Positions 41,592-51,217 are shown, counted from the stretch's first letter. The stretch: 64,000 nt of DNA from Fictibacillus aquaticus (GCF_002245695.1 NZ_NOII01000011.1:62001-126000); one strand, 5' to 3'. A program made the numbers and translations. The notes: a model not told the origin generated them from the sequence alone.

Positions 41592-41695
41592 ATTTATCAC
41601 CTCTATTCCATCCTTACCCTCTAGCTTTCCCATGTACTCATGTTTTTTCTTCCAGTGAGCGGGAATAGTATAAAAAAAGAATTGAGGTGACGGCT

Positions 41696-41908
41696 GTGGC
41701 TGAAAACCGAAAAAAGCCAATGAAGAACAATCCGATGGACCATCCTGAACAGTATAGAACTGACAAGGAAAGCCTGTTTGACAAGTTTGAGTCTGAGAAA
41801 AATGTAGATCCCATACCAATGGAAGATCTGAAGGAAGAGAAACGAGAAGAAAAAGACAAAAAAGGAACGAAGAGCACATCATCCAGTGAAAAAAAGTATA
41901 ATCCATGA
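41696..41908 (+). CDS. small charged hypothetical protein (70 aa)
   Basis: Starts at GTG 41696 with GAGGTGA 6 nt before it: VAENRKKPMKNNPMDHPEQY, then ESLFDKFESEKN and a Lys/Glu/Ser-rich tail. It is soluble and probably disordered. The family is not recognised. A clear terminator after the stop supports expression. Confidence 0.55.
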   Translation: MAENRKKPMKNNPMDHPEQYRTDKESLFDKFESEKNVDPIPMEDLKEEKREEKDKKGTKSTSSSEKKYNP

Positions 41909-41910
41909 TG

Positions 41911-41943
41911 TAAAAAAGGGCCTGGTAATCAGGCCCTTTTTAG
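41911..41943. terminator. bidirectional terminator
   Basis: AAAAGGGCCTG / CAGGCCCTTTT hairpin with T-runs both ways, overlapping the stop region of the histidine kinase gene. Confidence 0.88.
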
Positions 41944-43238
41944 TTATGTACCAATTCTTTTGTTACTTGATCCTGTTCAACCTGCGATTCTTCAGCAGGA
42001 AGTGTAACGGTTACGACCGTTCCTTTCCCTTTTTTGCTGTCATATTGAACAGTTCCGTTCATTGATTCGATTATGCGGAGAGAAACCACTGTTCCAAGAC
42101 CTGTACCTTTATCTTTTGTTGTGTAGAACAAAGTGCCGATTCTTTCGAGCTGTTCTTCACTCATTCCTTTGCCTGTATCTTTTATCGTAATGAACGCTTC
42201 TGCATTACTGCCCTCCAGTATAATGGACACTTTGCCTCCTTGGTCTGTCGCCTCAATTGCGTTCTTCACCATATTTACCAGCGCCTGTTTCAGCTGGCTC
42301 TTATCTGTATAAAGCAGAACACTTTTCTTGTAAATCTCCTCGATAACAACACCATTTTTCAAAGCAAGAGGATTTAGCAGCAACGCTAAATCGTGAAGAA
42401 AATCGGCAGCATTAAATTTTTCCATCTTGCGGAATTCCGGCTTTGCAAAGTTCAAGTAATCACTGATGATGGATTCTGCCCGTCCGAGCTCGCTTAATAC
42501 GAGCGGGATGTACTGCTTGCTGTTCAGCGTTTGGTCCCTCTCCATGAGCTGAAGGAATCCTTTCACGACTGTCAGCGGATTTCTCACTTCATGAGCAATG
42601 GATGCAGCGAGCTCTCCTATTGTGTTGAGTTTTTCAGCACGCTGAATCTCGATTTTCATATAAGATCGCTCAATAATAGACTCGTTCAATATAGCAGCAC
42701 AGCCTACCCCGATAATCTGAATGCATCCAAATAACACACAGTACATCGTTAATTGATACCATGTGACAGGAAAGATAATCTGTTTTTCTTCTACGATTGC
42801 AAAAAGAATACAAAGCTGAACAATAACAGGCCAAAAACCTATAACAATCGCCATCTTCCAGCGTTTATCAGGTGTACACTTCCAGAATTTTCGGTATACC
42901 AATAATAGAACTGACAGAGCCAAAAAAATAGCTATATATCCGTAAACTAGCGTATCTCCGCCTAAATATGTTCTTGTAAGTAACAGTGAAGCAAAGACGA
43001 TAAGTCCTGCTTTCGTTCCTCCGTATAAAACGGCCAGAACGAGCGGTATGTAACGTAAATCCCAGTAAATTCCGTATTCGTAAAAGCTAAATAATAGGCT
43101 AAGAGATGCAGCCGCTCCATTTAATATTCCCGAAAGATAAGGTGATTCTGCCCATCTGCTTTTTTCCAGCAGCACACTATAAAATAGAACAGGTGCCAGT
43201 ACTATCAGCATTTGTAATAGTAATTTTTCAGCAAGCAT
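41940..43238 (-). CDS. KinB-like sensor histidine kinase
   Basis: A 432-aa membrane kinase with six hydrophobic helices (about 1-185) and short loops, so it senses at or in the membrane. The HisKA domain has ELAASIAHEVRNPLTVVKGF (phospho-His216) and the ATPase domain has VNMVKNAIEAT (N box), IKDTGKGMS (G1), LFYTTKDKGTGLGTVVSLRI (F/G2) and KGKGTVVTVTLP. Layout and length match KinB of B. subtilis, which feeds the Spo0F/Spo0A phosphorelay and has six helices. No response regulator lies beside it, as expected for orphan sporulation kinases. GAGGGATATGAG precedes the ATG. Confidence 0.82.
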   Translation of the reverse strand: MLAEKLLLQMLIVLAPVLFYSVLLEKSRWAESPYLSGILNGAAASLSLLFSFYEYGIYWDLRYIPLVLAVLYGGTKAGLIVFASLLLTRTYLGGDTLVYGYIAIFLALSVLLLVYRKFWKCTPDKRWKMAIVIGFWPVIVQLCILFAIVEEKQIIFPVTWYQLTMYCVLFGCIQIIGVGCAAILNESIIERSYMKIEIQRAEKLNTIGELAASIAHEVRNPLTVVKGFLQLMERDQTLNSKQYIPLVLSELGRAESIISDYLNFAKPEFRKMEKFNAADFLHDLALLLNPLALKNGVVIEEIYKKSVLLYTDKSQLKQALVNMVKNAIEATDQGGKVSIILEGSNAEAFITIKDTGKGMSEEQLERIGTLFYTTKDKGTGLGTVVSLRIIESMNGTVQYDSKKGKGTVVTVTLPAEESQVEQDQVTKELVHN

Positions 43239-43351
43239 CTCATATCCCTCATTTCTCTTTACAGTCTAAAGTGAAAATACGACAAAAGTTCCCAATTACC
43301 TTTATAAGGAAACAAAAAATTGCATATCTTGCAAACGAAATATAAAAGTCC

Positions 43352-43386
43352 ACAGAAAAAGACCTCAGCGTGTGCTGAGGTCTAAT
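43352..43386 (-). terminator. terminator of the alanine symporter gene
   Basis: AGACCTCAGC / GCTGAGGTCT hairpin with T-run on the minus strand, just after the stop at 43391. Confidence 0.8.
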
Positions 43387-43390
43387 AAAT

Positions 43391-44872
43391 TTAAGACACT
43401 TTGTCCTTTTCATTTTCAGTTCCTTTATACCCATTCTCCCAATACTCTGCGTTTTTAATGCCGAGTTTAGAAGAGTTGAAGACCGGATCGATACCCTGCT
43501 TTTTTTGCTCCTCATAGTCTTTTAATACTCTAAGTGCAGGCTTTGCTAAAATGAGTATCGCGATTAGGTTCAGCCACACCATGATTCCGAGGCCAATGTC
43601 ACCCATCGCCCATGCGAGCTCCGTCTCTTTGACAGCACCATAATATGTTGCTCCGAGAATAACGATTTTCAAAAGAAACATGGCTACCTTGCTGTCCTTG
43701 CCTCTTGCTAGATAAGCAATATTCGTTTCAGCCATATAGTAATAGGCCATAATTGTTGTGAAGGCAAAGAAGAACAGCGCAACAGCTGTGAAACCAGCAC
43801 CGAATCCAGGAAGAACGGATTCAATCGCGGCTTGTGTAAATCCAGGACCATCCGGTACTCCTGGAAGCTTTTCAGTAATGAATTTTGTTTTCTCAGCATT
43901 TTCGTACACATTGTATGAACCTGTGAAAAGGATCATAAACGCTGTCGCTGAACAAACAAGAAGAGTATCAACATAAACTGAGAACGCCTGTACAAGCCCT
44001 TGCTTAGCTGGGTGAGAAACCTCTGCTGCCGCCGCCGGGTGAGGGCCTGTCCCCTGGCCAGCTTCGTTTGAATAAACTCCTCGCTTAACACCCCAAGAAA
44101 TGGCAGCACCTATAATACCGCCGAACGCTGCATCAGCTCCGAAAGCACTGCGGAAAATTAGCGAGAAGACAGCTGGAAGCTCTGATGCATTTGCCGCAAC
44201 GATAATGAGAGAAACAAGAATATAGCCGATTGCCATGAAAGGAACGACATATTGCGCAACAGCCGCAATCCGCTTTACTCCGCCAAAAATAATTCCAGCT
44301 AAAAGCCCCATTAAAATGACGCCTGTGATCCGCGTATCTAATTCAAACGCATTGTCTAGTCCAACTGCGATGGAGTTAGACTGAATGCCTGGCATTAGCA
44401 GTGCCATCGCCAGGATAGCAGCGACAGCAAAAATGATGCCGTACCATCTCCAGCCTATTCCTTTTTCAATGTAATAAGCAGGTCCCCCGCGATATTGCCC
44501 GTCCTGCTTCACTTTATAAACCTGTGCGAGCGTTGATTCGATAAATGCACTCGCTGCACCAATAAACGCAATCATCCACATCCAGAAAACGGCACCAGGT
44601 CCGCCCATAGCAATGGCTGTTGCCGTACCGGCGATATTCCCTGTGCCGACACGTCCGGACAGAGCGATAGCCAGCGCCTGAAAGGAAGAAACGCCTGCTT
44701 CAGAGCTTTTCCCCTGAAACATAAGCTTGATCATATCTTTAAAATGCCTGACCTGCAGAAACCGGGTAAGAATAGAAAATAATAGCCCGACACCTAAGCA
44801 AAAATAGATCATCGGCTGACTCCATAGAATGGCAACTGCATCATTTACTGCATCTTTTAGGAATGTATCCAT
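43391..44872 (-). CDS. Na+/alanine (glycine) symporter, AlsT family
   Basis: A 493-aa AGCS-family transporter with about 11 helices. Signature stretches are ALSGRVGTGNIAGTATAIAM, GGPGAVFWMWMIAFIGAASA, FIESTLAQVYK and GVYSNEAGQGTGPHPAAAAE. It imports alanine, glycine or glutamine with Na+; B. subtilis AlsT is a relative. The ATG at 44872 is chosen because GAGAGGTGG lies directly upstream; the GTG at 44881 lies inside that site. Monocistronic. Confidence 0.92.
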   Translation of the reverse strand: MDTFLKDAVNDAVAILWSQPMIYFCLGVGLLFSILTRFLQVRHFKDMIKLMFQGKSSEAGVSSFQALAIALSGRVGTGNIAGTATAIAMGGPGAVFWMWMIAFIGAASAFIESTLAQVYKVKQDGQYRGGPAYYIEKGIGWRWYGIIFAVAAILAMALLMPGIQSNSIAVGLDNAFELDTRITGVILMGLLAGIIFGGVKRIAAVAQYVVPFMAIGYILVSLIIVAANASELPAVFSLIFRSAFGADAAFGGIIGAAISWGVKRGVYSNEAGQGTGPHPAAAAEVSHPAKQGLVQAFSVYVDTLLVCSATAFMILFTGSYNVYENAEKTKFITEKLPGVPDGPGFTQAAIESVLPGFGAGFTAVALFFFAFTTIMAYYYMAETNIAYLARGKDSKVAMFLLKIVILGATYYGAVKETELAWAMGDIGLGIMVWLNLIAILILAKPALRVLKDYEEQKKQGIDPVFNSSKLGIKNAEYWENGYKGTENEKDKVS

Positions 44873-44965
44873 TTCAACCACCTCTCGTTGTCTGAAAATT
44901 TAACCTATTATGAATTATAGATTAAAGAGAGTTAGTTGACAAATCTACAAATAGTTCCAATTTTC

Positions 44966-46753
44966 TCAGCCCGATCTTTCGCTTATCTGATTTTGATAAA
45001 GATCGTAATAATGACCCTTCATACACAGAAGCTCATCATGCGTCCCTTTCTCTGCAATCGTGCCGTCATGAAGCACGATAATTTGATCCGCACGCTGAAT
45101 CGTGTTCAGACGATGGGCAATAACAAAGCTCGTTCTTCCTTGAAAAAGTCGTTTAAGCGCATCTTGAATTTTAAGCTCAGTAATCGTGTCGATGCTGCTC
45201 GTCGCTTCATCAAGCAGAAGAATGGATGGATCAGCCAGCATCGCTCTAGCTATTGACAGCAGCTGCCTCTGCCCTTGCGAGATACCGCCGCCCTCCTGCT
45301 TCAGAACAGTTTCATACTGTTCAGGTAGCTTCATGATAAAAGAATGAGCATTTGCCATAACAGCTGCTTGCTCTACTTCTTCATCACTCGCCTCAAGACG
45401 GCCGTAACGGATGTTCTCACGTATCGTGCCTTGAAAGAGAAACGGATCCTGAAGCACGACCGCCATATGCGACCTTAAGCTTTCCCTTTTAATGGATATG
45501 GATGGTTTGCCGTCAAAAAGGATACTTCCTTCATCAGGATCATAGAAGCGTGACAGGAGATTGAAAAGTGTCGTCTTGCCTGCCCCTGTAGGACCGACGA
45601 GTGCTGTCATCTGCCCCTTGCTGGCTGTAAAACTAACATTTGCAACGGTATCGCCTTCTTTATCATAAGAGAAGGACACGTCCTGAAACTCTACGTTTCC
45701 GCTCAGTTCTTTAACATCAACTGCTGTAATTTCATCGCTTTCTTCTTTTTCTTCATCAAGTATTTCAAACACTCTCTCTGCTCCTGCAACGGCCGAGAGC
45801 AGTGTATTAAACTGGTTGGCAAGCTCGTTAAGAGGACGCGTGAATTGGCGAGAGTATTCGGCAAAAATCACGATGACACCGATCGTGATCATCCCCTTTA
45901 GCGCAAGATAGCCGCCCATTCCTGCTATGATGGCAAAGCTCAGGTTGTTGAGCATGTTCATCAGCTTTGGTATAAAGCCAGAAAACGTCTGTGACCAATA
46001 CCCAGACTGCTTGAGCTTTTCGTTTTTTTCCATAAATTCTGCGCTTACGCGTTTTTCCTGTGAAAAAGATTTGACGATCCGCTGGCCAGAAATGATTTCT
46101 TCAATGTAGCCGTTCAGCTCCCCTGTATTTTTTTGCATCTGTTTATAAAGAGGACCTGTTCTGCTTGTTATCCATTTCATCCCCCAAAAAAGGAGCGGAA
46201 CAATAATAAGTGTCAGCGCTGTGAGCAGCGGGCTTAGCCAAAGCATGACGGAAACGGTTCCGACAAGAGTCAGCACACTGGATACGATTTGAATAAACGA
46301 ACTATTAAGAGTCGAGCTGACGTTATCTATATCATTGGTTATCCGGCTCATCAATTCGCCATGCTGACGTTTTTCAAAATAAGATATTGGCAGGCGATGA
46401 AAGGTGCGGAACAGCTGAGAACGCATCTTGTACACCGTATGCTGAGCAACCCCGATCATCCAATAGTTCTGAAGAAAGATAGAGACAGAGTTTAATAAAT
46501 AAACGGCGATAAATGCGGCAAGGAGTAAAGGAAGCCCTTCCATCTTCCCCGGTACGATGTATTTGTCTATTGCTACACCGATAAGGAACGGACCAAGTAA
46601 ACCAAACGCCGAACTGCCGATAATCATGAGGAAAACGAGGATAAGCTGTCCTTTTCTTTCCGCCATATAGTCCCAGATGCGTTTTACGGTCGTGCTCCAA
46701 TTTTTCGGCTTTTGCTTTTTCGTGTTGAAATTATGATGATGACGCATTGCCAT
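44966..46753 (-). CDS. ABC exporter subunit with canonical ATPase site (YfiC-like)
   Basis: A 595-aa half-transporter: six helices (about 30-330) then an ATPase domain with TALVGPTGAGKTTLFNLLSR (Walker A), ISQGQRQLLSIARAML (signature, SQGQ), ILLLDEATSSIDT (Walker B with catalytic Glu) and VIAHRLNTI (H loop). Its start overlaps the upstream ABC gene by 23 nt, so both are made together and most likely form a heterodimer. Substrates of such type IV exporters are drugs, lipids or peptides; none can be named here. GAGAGGAGG precedes the ATG. Confidence 0.88.
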   Translation of the reverse strand: MAMRHHHNFNTKKQKPKNWSTTVKRIWDYMAERKGQLILVFLMIIGSSAFGLLGPFLIGVAIDKYIVPGKMEGLPLLLAAFIAVYLLNSVSIFLQNYWMIGVAQHTVYKMRSQLFRTFHRLPISYFEKRQHGELMSRITNDIDNVSSTLNSSFIQIVSSVLTLVGTVSVMLWLSPLLTALTLIIVPLLFWGMKWITSRTGPLYKQMQKNTGELNGYIEEIISGQRIVKSFSQEKRVSAEFMEKNEKLKQSGYWSQTFSGFIPKLMNMLNNLSFAIIAGMGGYLALKGMITIGVIVIFAEYSRQFTRPLNELANQFNTLLSAVAGAERVFEILDEEKEESDEITAVDVKELSGNVEFQDVSFSYDKEGDTVANVSFTASKGQMTALVGPTGAGKTTLFNLLSRFYDPDEGSILFDGKPSISIKRESLRSHMAVVLQDPFLFQGTIRENIRYGRLEASDEEVEQAAVMANAHSFIMKLPEQYETVLKQEGGGISQGQRQLLSIARAMLADPSILLLDEATSSIDTITELKIQDALKRLFQGRTSFVIAHRLNTIQRADQIIVLHDGTIAEKGTHDELLCMKGHYYDLYQNQISERSG

Positions 46754-48467
46754 AGACAGCCTCCTCTCCGTATTGAGATGCTGCGATTCGCTGATAAAGC
46801 ACTGATTCTCCTAAAAGCTCCTCATGCGTACCTGCTGCTGTCAATATGCTGTCTTCGAGCAGCATGATCTTATCCGCTTGAATCGCTGTACTGATTTTTT
46901 GTGTAATGATGATAGTTGTGCATTGATGCTTTTTCAACGCTTGCAGCAGTGCTGCTTCCGTCGTTAAGTCCAGCGCGCTCGTACTGTCATCAAGCAGGAG
47001 AATCTTCGGCCGCCTTACAAGAGCACGGGCAATGGAAAGCCTCTGCTTCTGCCCACCAGAAAGGTTGACCCCTTTCTGGCCGACTCTTGTTTCATACTGC
47101 TGCGGCAGTTTTTGGACCGTTTCATGAATTTGCGCGTCCTTTGCCGCAGAAATGATCTCTTCCATTGATGCTGTCTCGTTGCCCCAGCGGATATTTTCTT
47201 TTATTGAACCTGTAAACAGAAGAGCTTCCTGAGGAACATAGCCGATCTCGCTTCTCAGCCTTTCCATCTCCATGTCCCGCACATCGGTTCCGTCAATTTT
47301 AACCGTGCCATCTGTTGTGTCATAAAGTCTTGGAATAAGCTGAAACATCGATGTTTTACCTGATCCAGTTGCACCTAGGACAGCTACCGTTTCACCTGCT
47401 GCGATAGAAAAAGACAAATCACGAATCACCACTTCATCAGTGTCTGGGTATTGAAAGCTTACATTCTCAAATGTAACTGCCCCTTCTGCAATCACTTTGT
47501 CTGAACGGTTGCCGTCCTTCATTTCGGTCTCACTCATCAGCACCTCATTTATACGTTCAGACGATGCTTTTGCACGTGAAAATGCCATGATGATAAAAGA
47601 AAAGATCGATAGGACAGTCGTTATCCTGGTCGCATAGTTAACGATCGCTACAACTTCACCTGCTTTAATTTCCCCTGAAGACACATCCATGCTGCCAAAC
47701 CAAAGGATTACCATCACTGCTATATTCATGATGAACAGCAGGATGGGAGTCGTCATTTCTACAAGACGCAGAGAAGAAACCGTATCGTTCATCAAGCTTT
47801 CGTTCGCTTTATGAAATCTGTTCCCTTCATGTTTCCGTCTGATGAACGCTTTAATTAATTTCATCCCCGCAAGGTTTTCCTGCATTACATTGTTTACTTT
47901 GTCTAGCTTTTTTTGCACGATGCTGAAAAGCTGACCTGCTTTCTTCATTACTGCCACCAAAAACAAGAGAAGCAGCGGGACTGTCAAAAGGAGTGCCAGC
48001 GAAAGCTGCATGTTGACAACCAAAGATAAAATAACACCGCCCACAATAATAAGAGGAGCACGCATCATAATCCTCAAACTCATGAAAACAAGATTCTGAA
48101 CTTGTGTTACATCATTCGTCATTCTTGTAATGAGCGACGAGGAAGCAAACTTATTAAAATCGGCAAACGAAAAAGACTGTATTTTATCAAATAATAATTT
48201 TCTCAAATCATACCCATAATGCTGGCTGACATGAGCTGCCACAAACGAGTTAATGATCCCAGCAGCAAATGCAGCAAGCGCTATTCCCAGCATGATCGCA
48301 CCCCAATAAAAAACCGTATCCAAATCGCGCTTTAAAATTCCTTCATCGATGATTTTCGCCATAATGAGCGGCTGCAGCAGCTCTACCGCCAGTTCCGTAA
48401 GCATCAGCAGCAGCGCCCCTACTACCCATAGGCGGTAAGGCTTAAGCAAAGCAAGAACCTTCTGCAT
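46731..48467 (-). CDS. ABC exporter subunit with degenerate ATPase site (YfiB-like)
   Basis: A 578-aa half-transporter with six helices and an ATPase domain: AVLGATGSGKTSMFQLIPRL, LSGGQKQRLSIARAL and ILLLDDSTSALDL. The catalytic Glu after Walker B is Asp, and the H-loop His is replaced (IIITQKIST), so this subunit forms the inactive half of a heterodimeric exporter with the next gene. B. subtilis YfiB/YfiC is a similar pair. The start at 48467 is preferred over 48497 because GGAGGGAAAAA lies just before it. Confidence 0.88.
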   Translation of the reverse strand: MQKVLALLKPYRLWVVGALLLMLTELAVELLQPLIMAKIIDEGILKRDLDTVFYWGAIMLGIALAAFAAGIINSFVAAHVSQHYGYDLRKLLFDKIQSFSFADFNKFASSSLITRMTNDVTQVQNLVFMSLRIMMRAPLIIVGGVILSLVVNMQLSLALLLTVPLLLLFLVAVMKKAGQLFSIVQKKLDKVNNVMQENLAGMKLIKAFIRRKHEGNRFHKANESLMNDTVSSLRLVEMTTPILLFIMNIAVMVILWFGSMDVSSGEIKAGEVVAIVNYATRITTVLSIFSFIIMAFSRAKASSERINEVLMSETEMKDGNRSDKVIAEGAVTFENVSFQYPDTDEVVIRDLSFSIAAGETVAVLGATGSGKTSMFQLIPRLYDTTDGTVKIDGTDVRDMEMERLRSEIGYVPQEALLFTGSIKENIRWGNETASMEEIISAAKDAQIHETVQKLPQQYETRVGQKGVNLSGGQKQRLSIARALVRRPKILLLDDSTSALDLTTEAALLQALKKHQCTTIIITQKISTAIQADKIMLLEDSILTAAGTHEELLGESVLYQRIAASQYGEEAVYGNASSS

Positions 48468-48807
48468 TTTTTCCCTCCGCATTAAAATGGTTAACAAACT
48501 TAAGTATATGTACTATCATATCTCTTTTACCTGTAATTTTTAAATATTTTGACTTTTAAAGGAAAATTTTTTAGAACGCTTGGCTGATGCTATGCCTTTA
48601 AGTCAGCCCTTAATGTGCACTTTTTCTTATACTTTAACTTTGGAACTACGATGACTCTACTATTCGCAAAAAAATATTTTACTTATATTTCAAGAAAAGG
48701 TTTTAAACACTATTATTGAGGGAATTGATTAGATTGGCACAGTTTCAAATTAACAACTCATACATATAGCAGCCAACTTATCACTTTCTTAAAAGGAGAG
48801 CACGAGT
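48468..48807. other. intergenic region, divergent promoters
   Basis: 340 bp of AT-rich sequence between divergent genes. I see only a short inverted repeat (GGCTGA 48582 / TCAGCC 48603) and no convincing gene or named element. Confidence 0.5.
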
Positions 48808-49830
48808 ATGCTAACGAAACAAGATACCTTTACACTCGGTGACATCAAATTCACATGGGATCTTGATGAAGGTCATTTTACATTCCAAGGTTCCGATGTT
48901 GTATTATTTTGGATTGACTCCGCCATGAAAACCTTGTTTGATACAATCGAGGAGATTTCTGGAGATGATGCTGCTAGTGTAGTCATGGAAACGACTGGGC
49001 ACCGTCAGGGAGAAATTGTAGGGGATTTCTTTAAATCACTTAATCTGTCTCTTGAAAAATCGCTTGAGGCCATTCCCCCCCTTTATGCAACCGCTGGATG
49101 GGGGAAAGTTACATTTGAAGAATTGGATATTGAAACATCTCGCGTTATCGTTACCTTAAAAAACAGCTGGGAATATAAGATCAATAAAGCTCAAGGAAAG
49201 ATGACACACGGATCCTTCCTCCCCGGCCATTTTGCCGGACTGCTGTCAAAGCTGTTCAACACAAACATCTGGTATGAGACGCTGCAGGGTGAAGTAGGCA
49301 ATGACCCTTGCTGTGTGTTCTCCTTTTTCCCTTCTGATATGACATCATCCAAAAACATGCATGAGCTGCTGAGGAAGAAAGAACAGGATGAGATTCGAAA
49401 GCTTGAAGAAGAGGTGGAAAAACGAACTGAAGAGCTCAAATCGCTTATTCAAAAGCTTTCCTCCCCTATCATTCCTGTACTCGAAAATATTGTAGTAATT
49501 CCGCTGATCGGCAATTACGATGACAGCCGTGCCGAAGAGCTGCTGACCAAAACTCTTGAAAGTCTTCCAAAGCTTAAATCTAAATTTCTTATTCTTGACC
49601 TAACCGGAATGGATACAGACGGCTTTGATGCATCCAACCTGTATTTTATCGAACGCCTTTCAAAAGCGGCTGCTCTTCTTGGTTCAGAAAGCATCCTTGT
49701 CGGCATTTCAGCTGAACTGGGTATCGCCATTACCCGTGAACAGGTCGATCTCTCCGCCTTGAATTGCTTCGGCACACTGCAGCACGGCATCTACTATGCA
49801 CTGTCTCAGGAAGGCCGAAAAATCATTTAA
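48808..49830 (+). CDS. V4R-STAS regulatory protein (RsbR-like)
   Basis: A 340-aa soluble protein. The N-terminal half (about 1-180) has a 4-vinyl-reductase (V4R/XylR-N) domain: LYATAGWGKVTFEELDIET, SFLPGHFAGLLSKLF and GNDPCCVFSFFPS. A coiled coil follows (about 188-215, KKEQDEIRKLEEEVEKRTEE), then a STAS domain (about 220-335) with SSPIIPVLENIVVIPLIGNY and KFLILDLTGMDTDGFDASNL, as in RsbR-type stressosome proteins. V4R domains bind small hydrophobic molecules, so this may be a chemical sensor feeding a partner-switching pathway. AAAGGAGAG precedes the ATG. No RsbS or RsbT gene is adjacent. Confidence 0.8.
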   Translation: MLTKQDTFTLGDIKFTWDLDEGHFTFQGSDVVLFWIDSAMKTLFDTIEEISGDDAASVVMETTGHRQGEIVGDFFKSLNLSLEKSLEAIPPLYATAGWGKVTFEELDIETSRVIVTLKNSWEYKINKAQGKMTHGSFLPGHFAGLLSKLFNTNIWYETLQGEVGNDPCCVFSFFPSDMTSSKNMHELLRKKEQDEIRKLEEEVEKRTEELKSLIQKLSSPIIPVLENIVVIPLIGNYDDSRAEELLTKTLESLPKLKSKFLILDLTGMDTDGFDASNLYFIERLSKAAALLGSESILVGISAELGIAITREQVDLSALNCFGTLQHGIYYALSQEGRKII

Positions 49831-49833
49831 TAT

Positions 49834-49875
49834 ACAAAAGAGGCTCGGTCCAGCGTTTGGATCAAGCCTCTTTTT
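49834..49875. terminator. terminator (shared, convergent genes)
   Basis: AAAAGAGGCTCGGTCC / GGATCAAGCCTCTTTT hairpin with T-run. Confidence 0.85.
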
Positions 49876-49882
49876 GTGTCTG

Positions 49883-50326
49883 TTATTGCATTCTTCTTAA
49901 ACGGGACTGCCGGATAATCTGGTTGATGACCTCGGAGAAAACTATTCCCATCGCGATTGACCCCGAAATCATGAATGCTTTCGCCGCCAAGCTGACAGCG
50001 ACATTATAGTCGTTCTGAACAAAGTTCCGCATCGCATCATAAGCCATCCCTCCAGGCACAAGCGGAATGATCCCTCCGACACTATATATAATCACCGGGG
50101 TACGGTACCTTTTCGCAAAAAACTGGCTCGCCACTGCAACAATAAACGATGCAATAACAGTCGCCGGAACAAGGTCGACTCCATTTTCAGTGAGTATAAT
50201 GTAGATGCTCCAGCCCATCATGCCGACAAAACCGCACTTTAAGAGGGAAGGCCGAGGAGCGTTGAACAGAATGATAAAAGCTGCTGATGCGATAAAACTG
50301 GTAACAAGCTGCTCTGCAATAAACAT
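49883..50326 (-). CDS. threonine/serine exporter small subunit (ThrE_2, YjjB type)
   Basis: A 147-aa protein with four to five helices, matching the C-terminal half of ThrE (DUF3815): SLLKCGFVGMMGWSIY, SIGGIIPLVPG-like SVGGIIPLVPGGMAYDAMR and the final AKAFMISGSIAMGIVFSEVI. In E. coli and others ThrE is split into YjjP and YjjB, as here. It should work with the upstream gene (15 nt apart) in export of threonine/serine or, by other reports, organic acids. A GGTAC-type 13-mer lies inside the gene (50097-50109), encoding KRYRTP. Confidence 0.85.
   Translation of the reverse strand: MFIAEQLVTSFIASAAFIILFNAPRPSLLKCGFVGMMGWSIYIILTENGVDLVPATVIASFIVAVASQFFAKRYRTPVIIYSVGGIIPLVPGGMAYDAMRNFVQNDYNVAVSLAAKAFMISGSIAMGIVFSEVINQIIRQSRLRRMQ
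50097..50109. repeat. GGTAC element core inside a coding region
   Basis: GGGGTACGGTACC, identical to the left core of the copies at 6386 and 13413, but within the ThrE_2 gene. No second arm is seen nearby. Confidence 0.5.
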
Positions 50327-50341
50327 AACGGACCTCCCTCT

Positions 50342-51103
50342 TTACATGATAGAAAAAATAACGGCAATCCCTGATCCGATGGCAAAAGCTGTTAAGAATG
50401 CGTCAGCGCCTTTTGCCAGCCCTGAAATAAGATGGCCAGCCATCAAGTCGCGCACGGCATTGGTTATAAGCAAACCGGGCACAAGCGGCATGACTGAGCC
50501 GATAATAATAATATCCATGTCACTCCCTATTCCTGTTTTGACAAATAACAGAGCAAGCAGGCCAATCAGCAGCGAGGCGGAAAACTCAGAAAAGAATTTA
50601 ATCGGAACCAGGTTGTGAAAATAAAGAAGCGCCATGAACCCAATGCCGCCAGCCAGAAAAGCTGGAATAAAGTCGCCCCAGCTGCCTTTAAACATGATTA
50701 AAAAGCAGCCTGAAGCAACAGCTGCCGCCAGAACTTGTACGGCGTATGAATATGTTGATTTTGAAGCACCAATCGCTTTTAATGCTGTATATGCTTCTCC
50801 GACTGACATTTCGCCTGCGCTGATACGCCTCGAAATCCCGTTAACCTGAGCGACCTTCTCCAGATCTGTCGTCCGTTCCATGATGCGGATGAGCTTCGTC
50901 TTTGTCGGCTCTTCTGCTTCAACTGAAAACAAAATACCCGTCGGCGTGACATAAGGATGAGATTCAGCAATACCGAAAGAAGCCGCGATCCTCATCATCG
51001 TGTCCTCGACCCGGTACGTTTCAGCGCCGCTCTCAAGCATGATCTTGCCAGCAAGAAGGCAGACGCCCATTATGTCATATGTAAAGTCCTGTTCCATCTC
51101 CAT
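50342..51103 (-). CDS. threonine/serine exporter large subunit (ThrE, YjjP type)
   Basis: A 253-aa protein with a cytoplasmic N-terminal half and about five helices in the C-terminal half. ThrE/DUF1212 motifs are AGKIMLESGAETYRVEDTMM, PTGILFSVE and the later SVMPLVPGLLITNAVRDLMA, which is strongly conserved. It pairs with the ThrE_2 gene 15 nt downstream. Several ATGs are possible (51118, 51109, 51103, 51097); 51103 is chosen for spacing to TGGAGAG. Confidence 0.85.
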   Translation of the reverse strand: MEMEQDFTYDIMGVCLLAGKIMLESGAETYRVEDTMMRIAASFGIAESHPYVTPTGILFSVEAEEPTKTKLIRIMERTTDLEKVAQVNGISRRISAGEMSVGEAYTALKAIGASKSTYSYAVQVLAAAVASGCFLIMFKGSWGDFIPAFLAGGIGFMALLYFHNLVPIKFFSEFSASLLIGLLALLFVKTGIGSDMDIIIIGSVMPLVPGLLITNAVRDLMAGHLISGLAKGADAFLTAFAIGSGIAVIFSIM

Positions 51104-51217
51104 CCGCATTCTCTCCATCTATATTCTTGCTATTATTGTATCCCAAAAATAAACGCTCAATATTTTAACAGTTTAAATGATTGTCATATAAAAAGTAAAT
51201 GCCTAATAAACGGTTTA

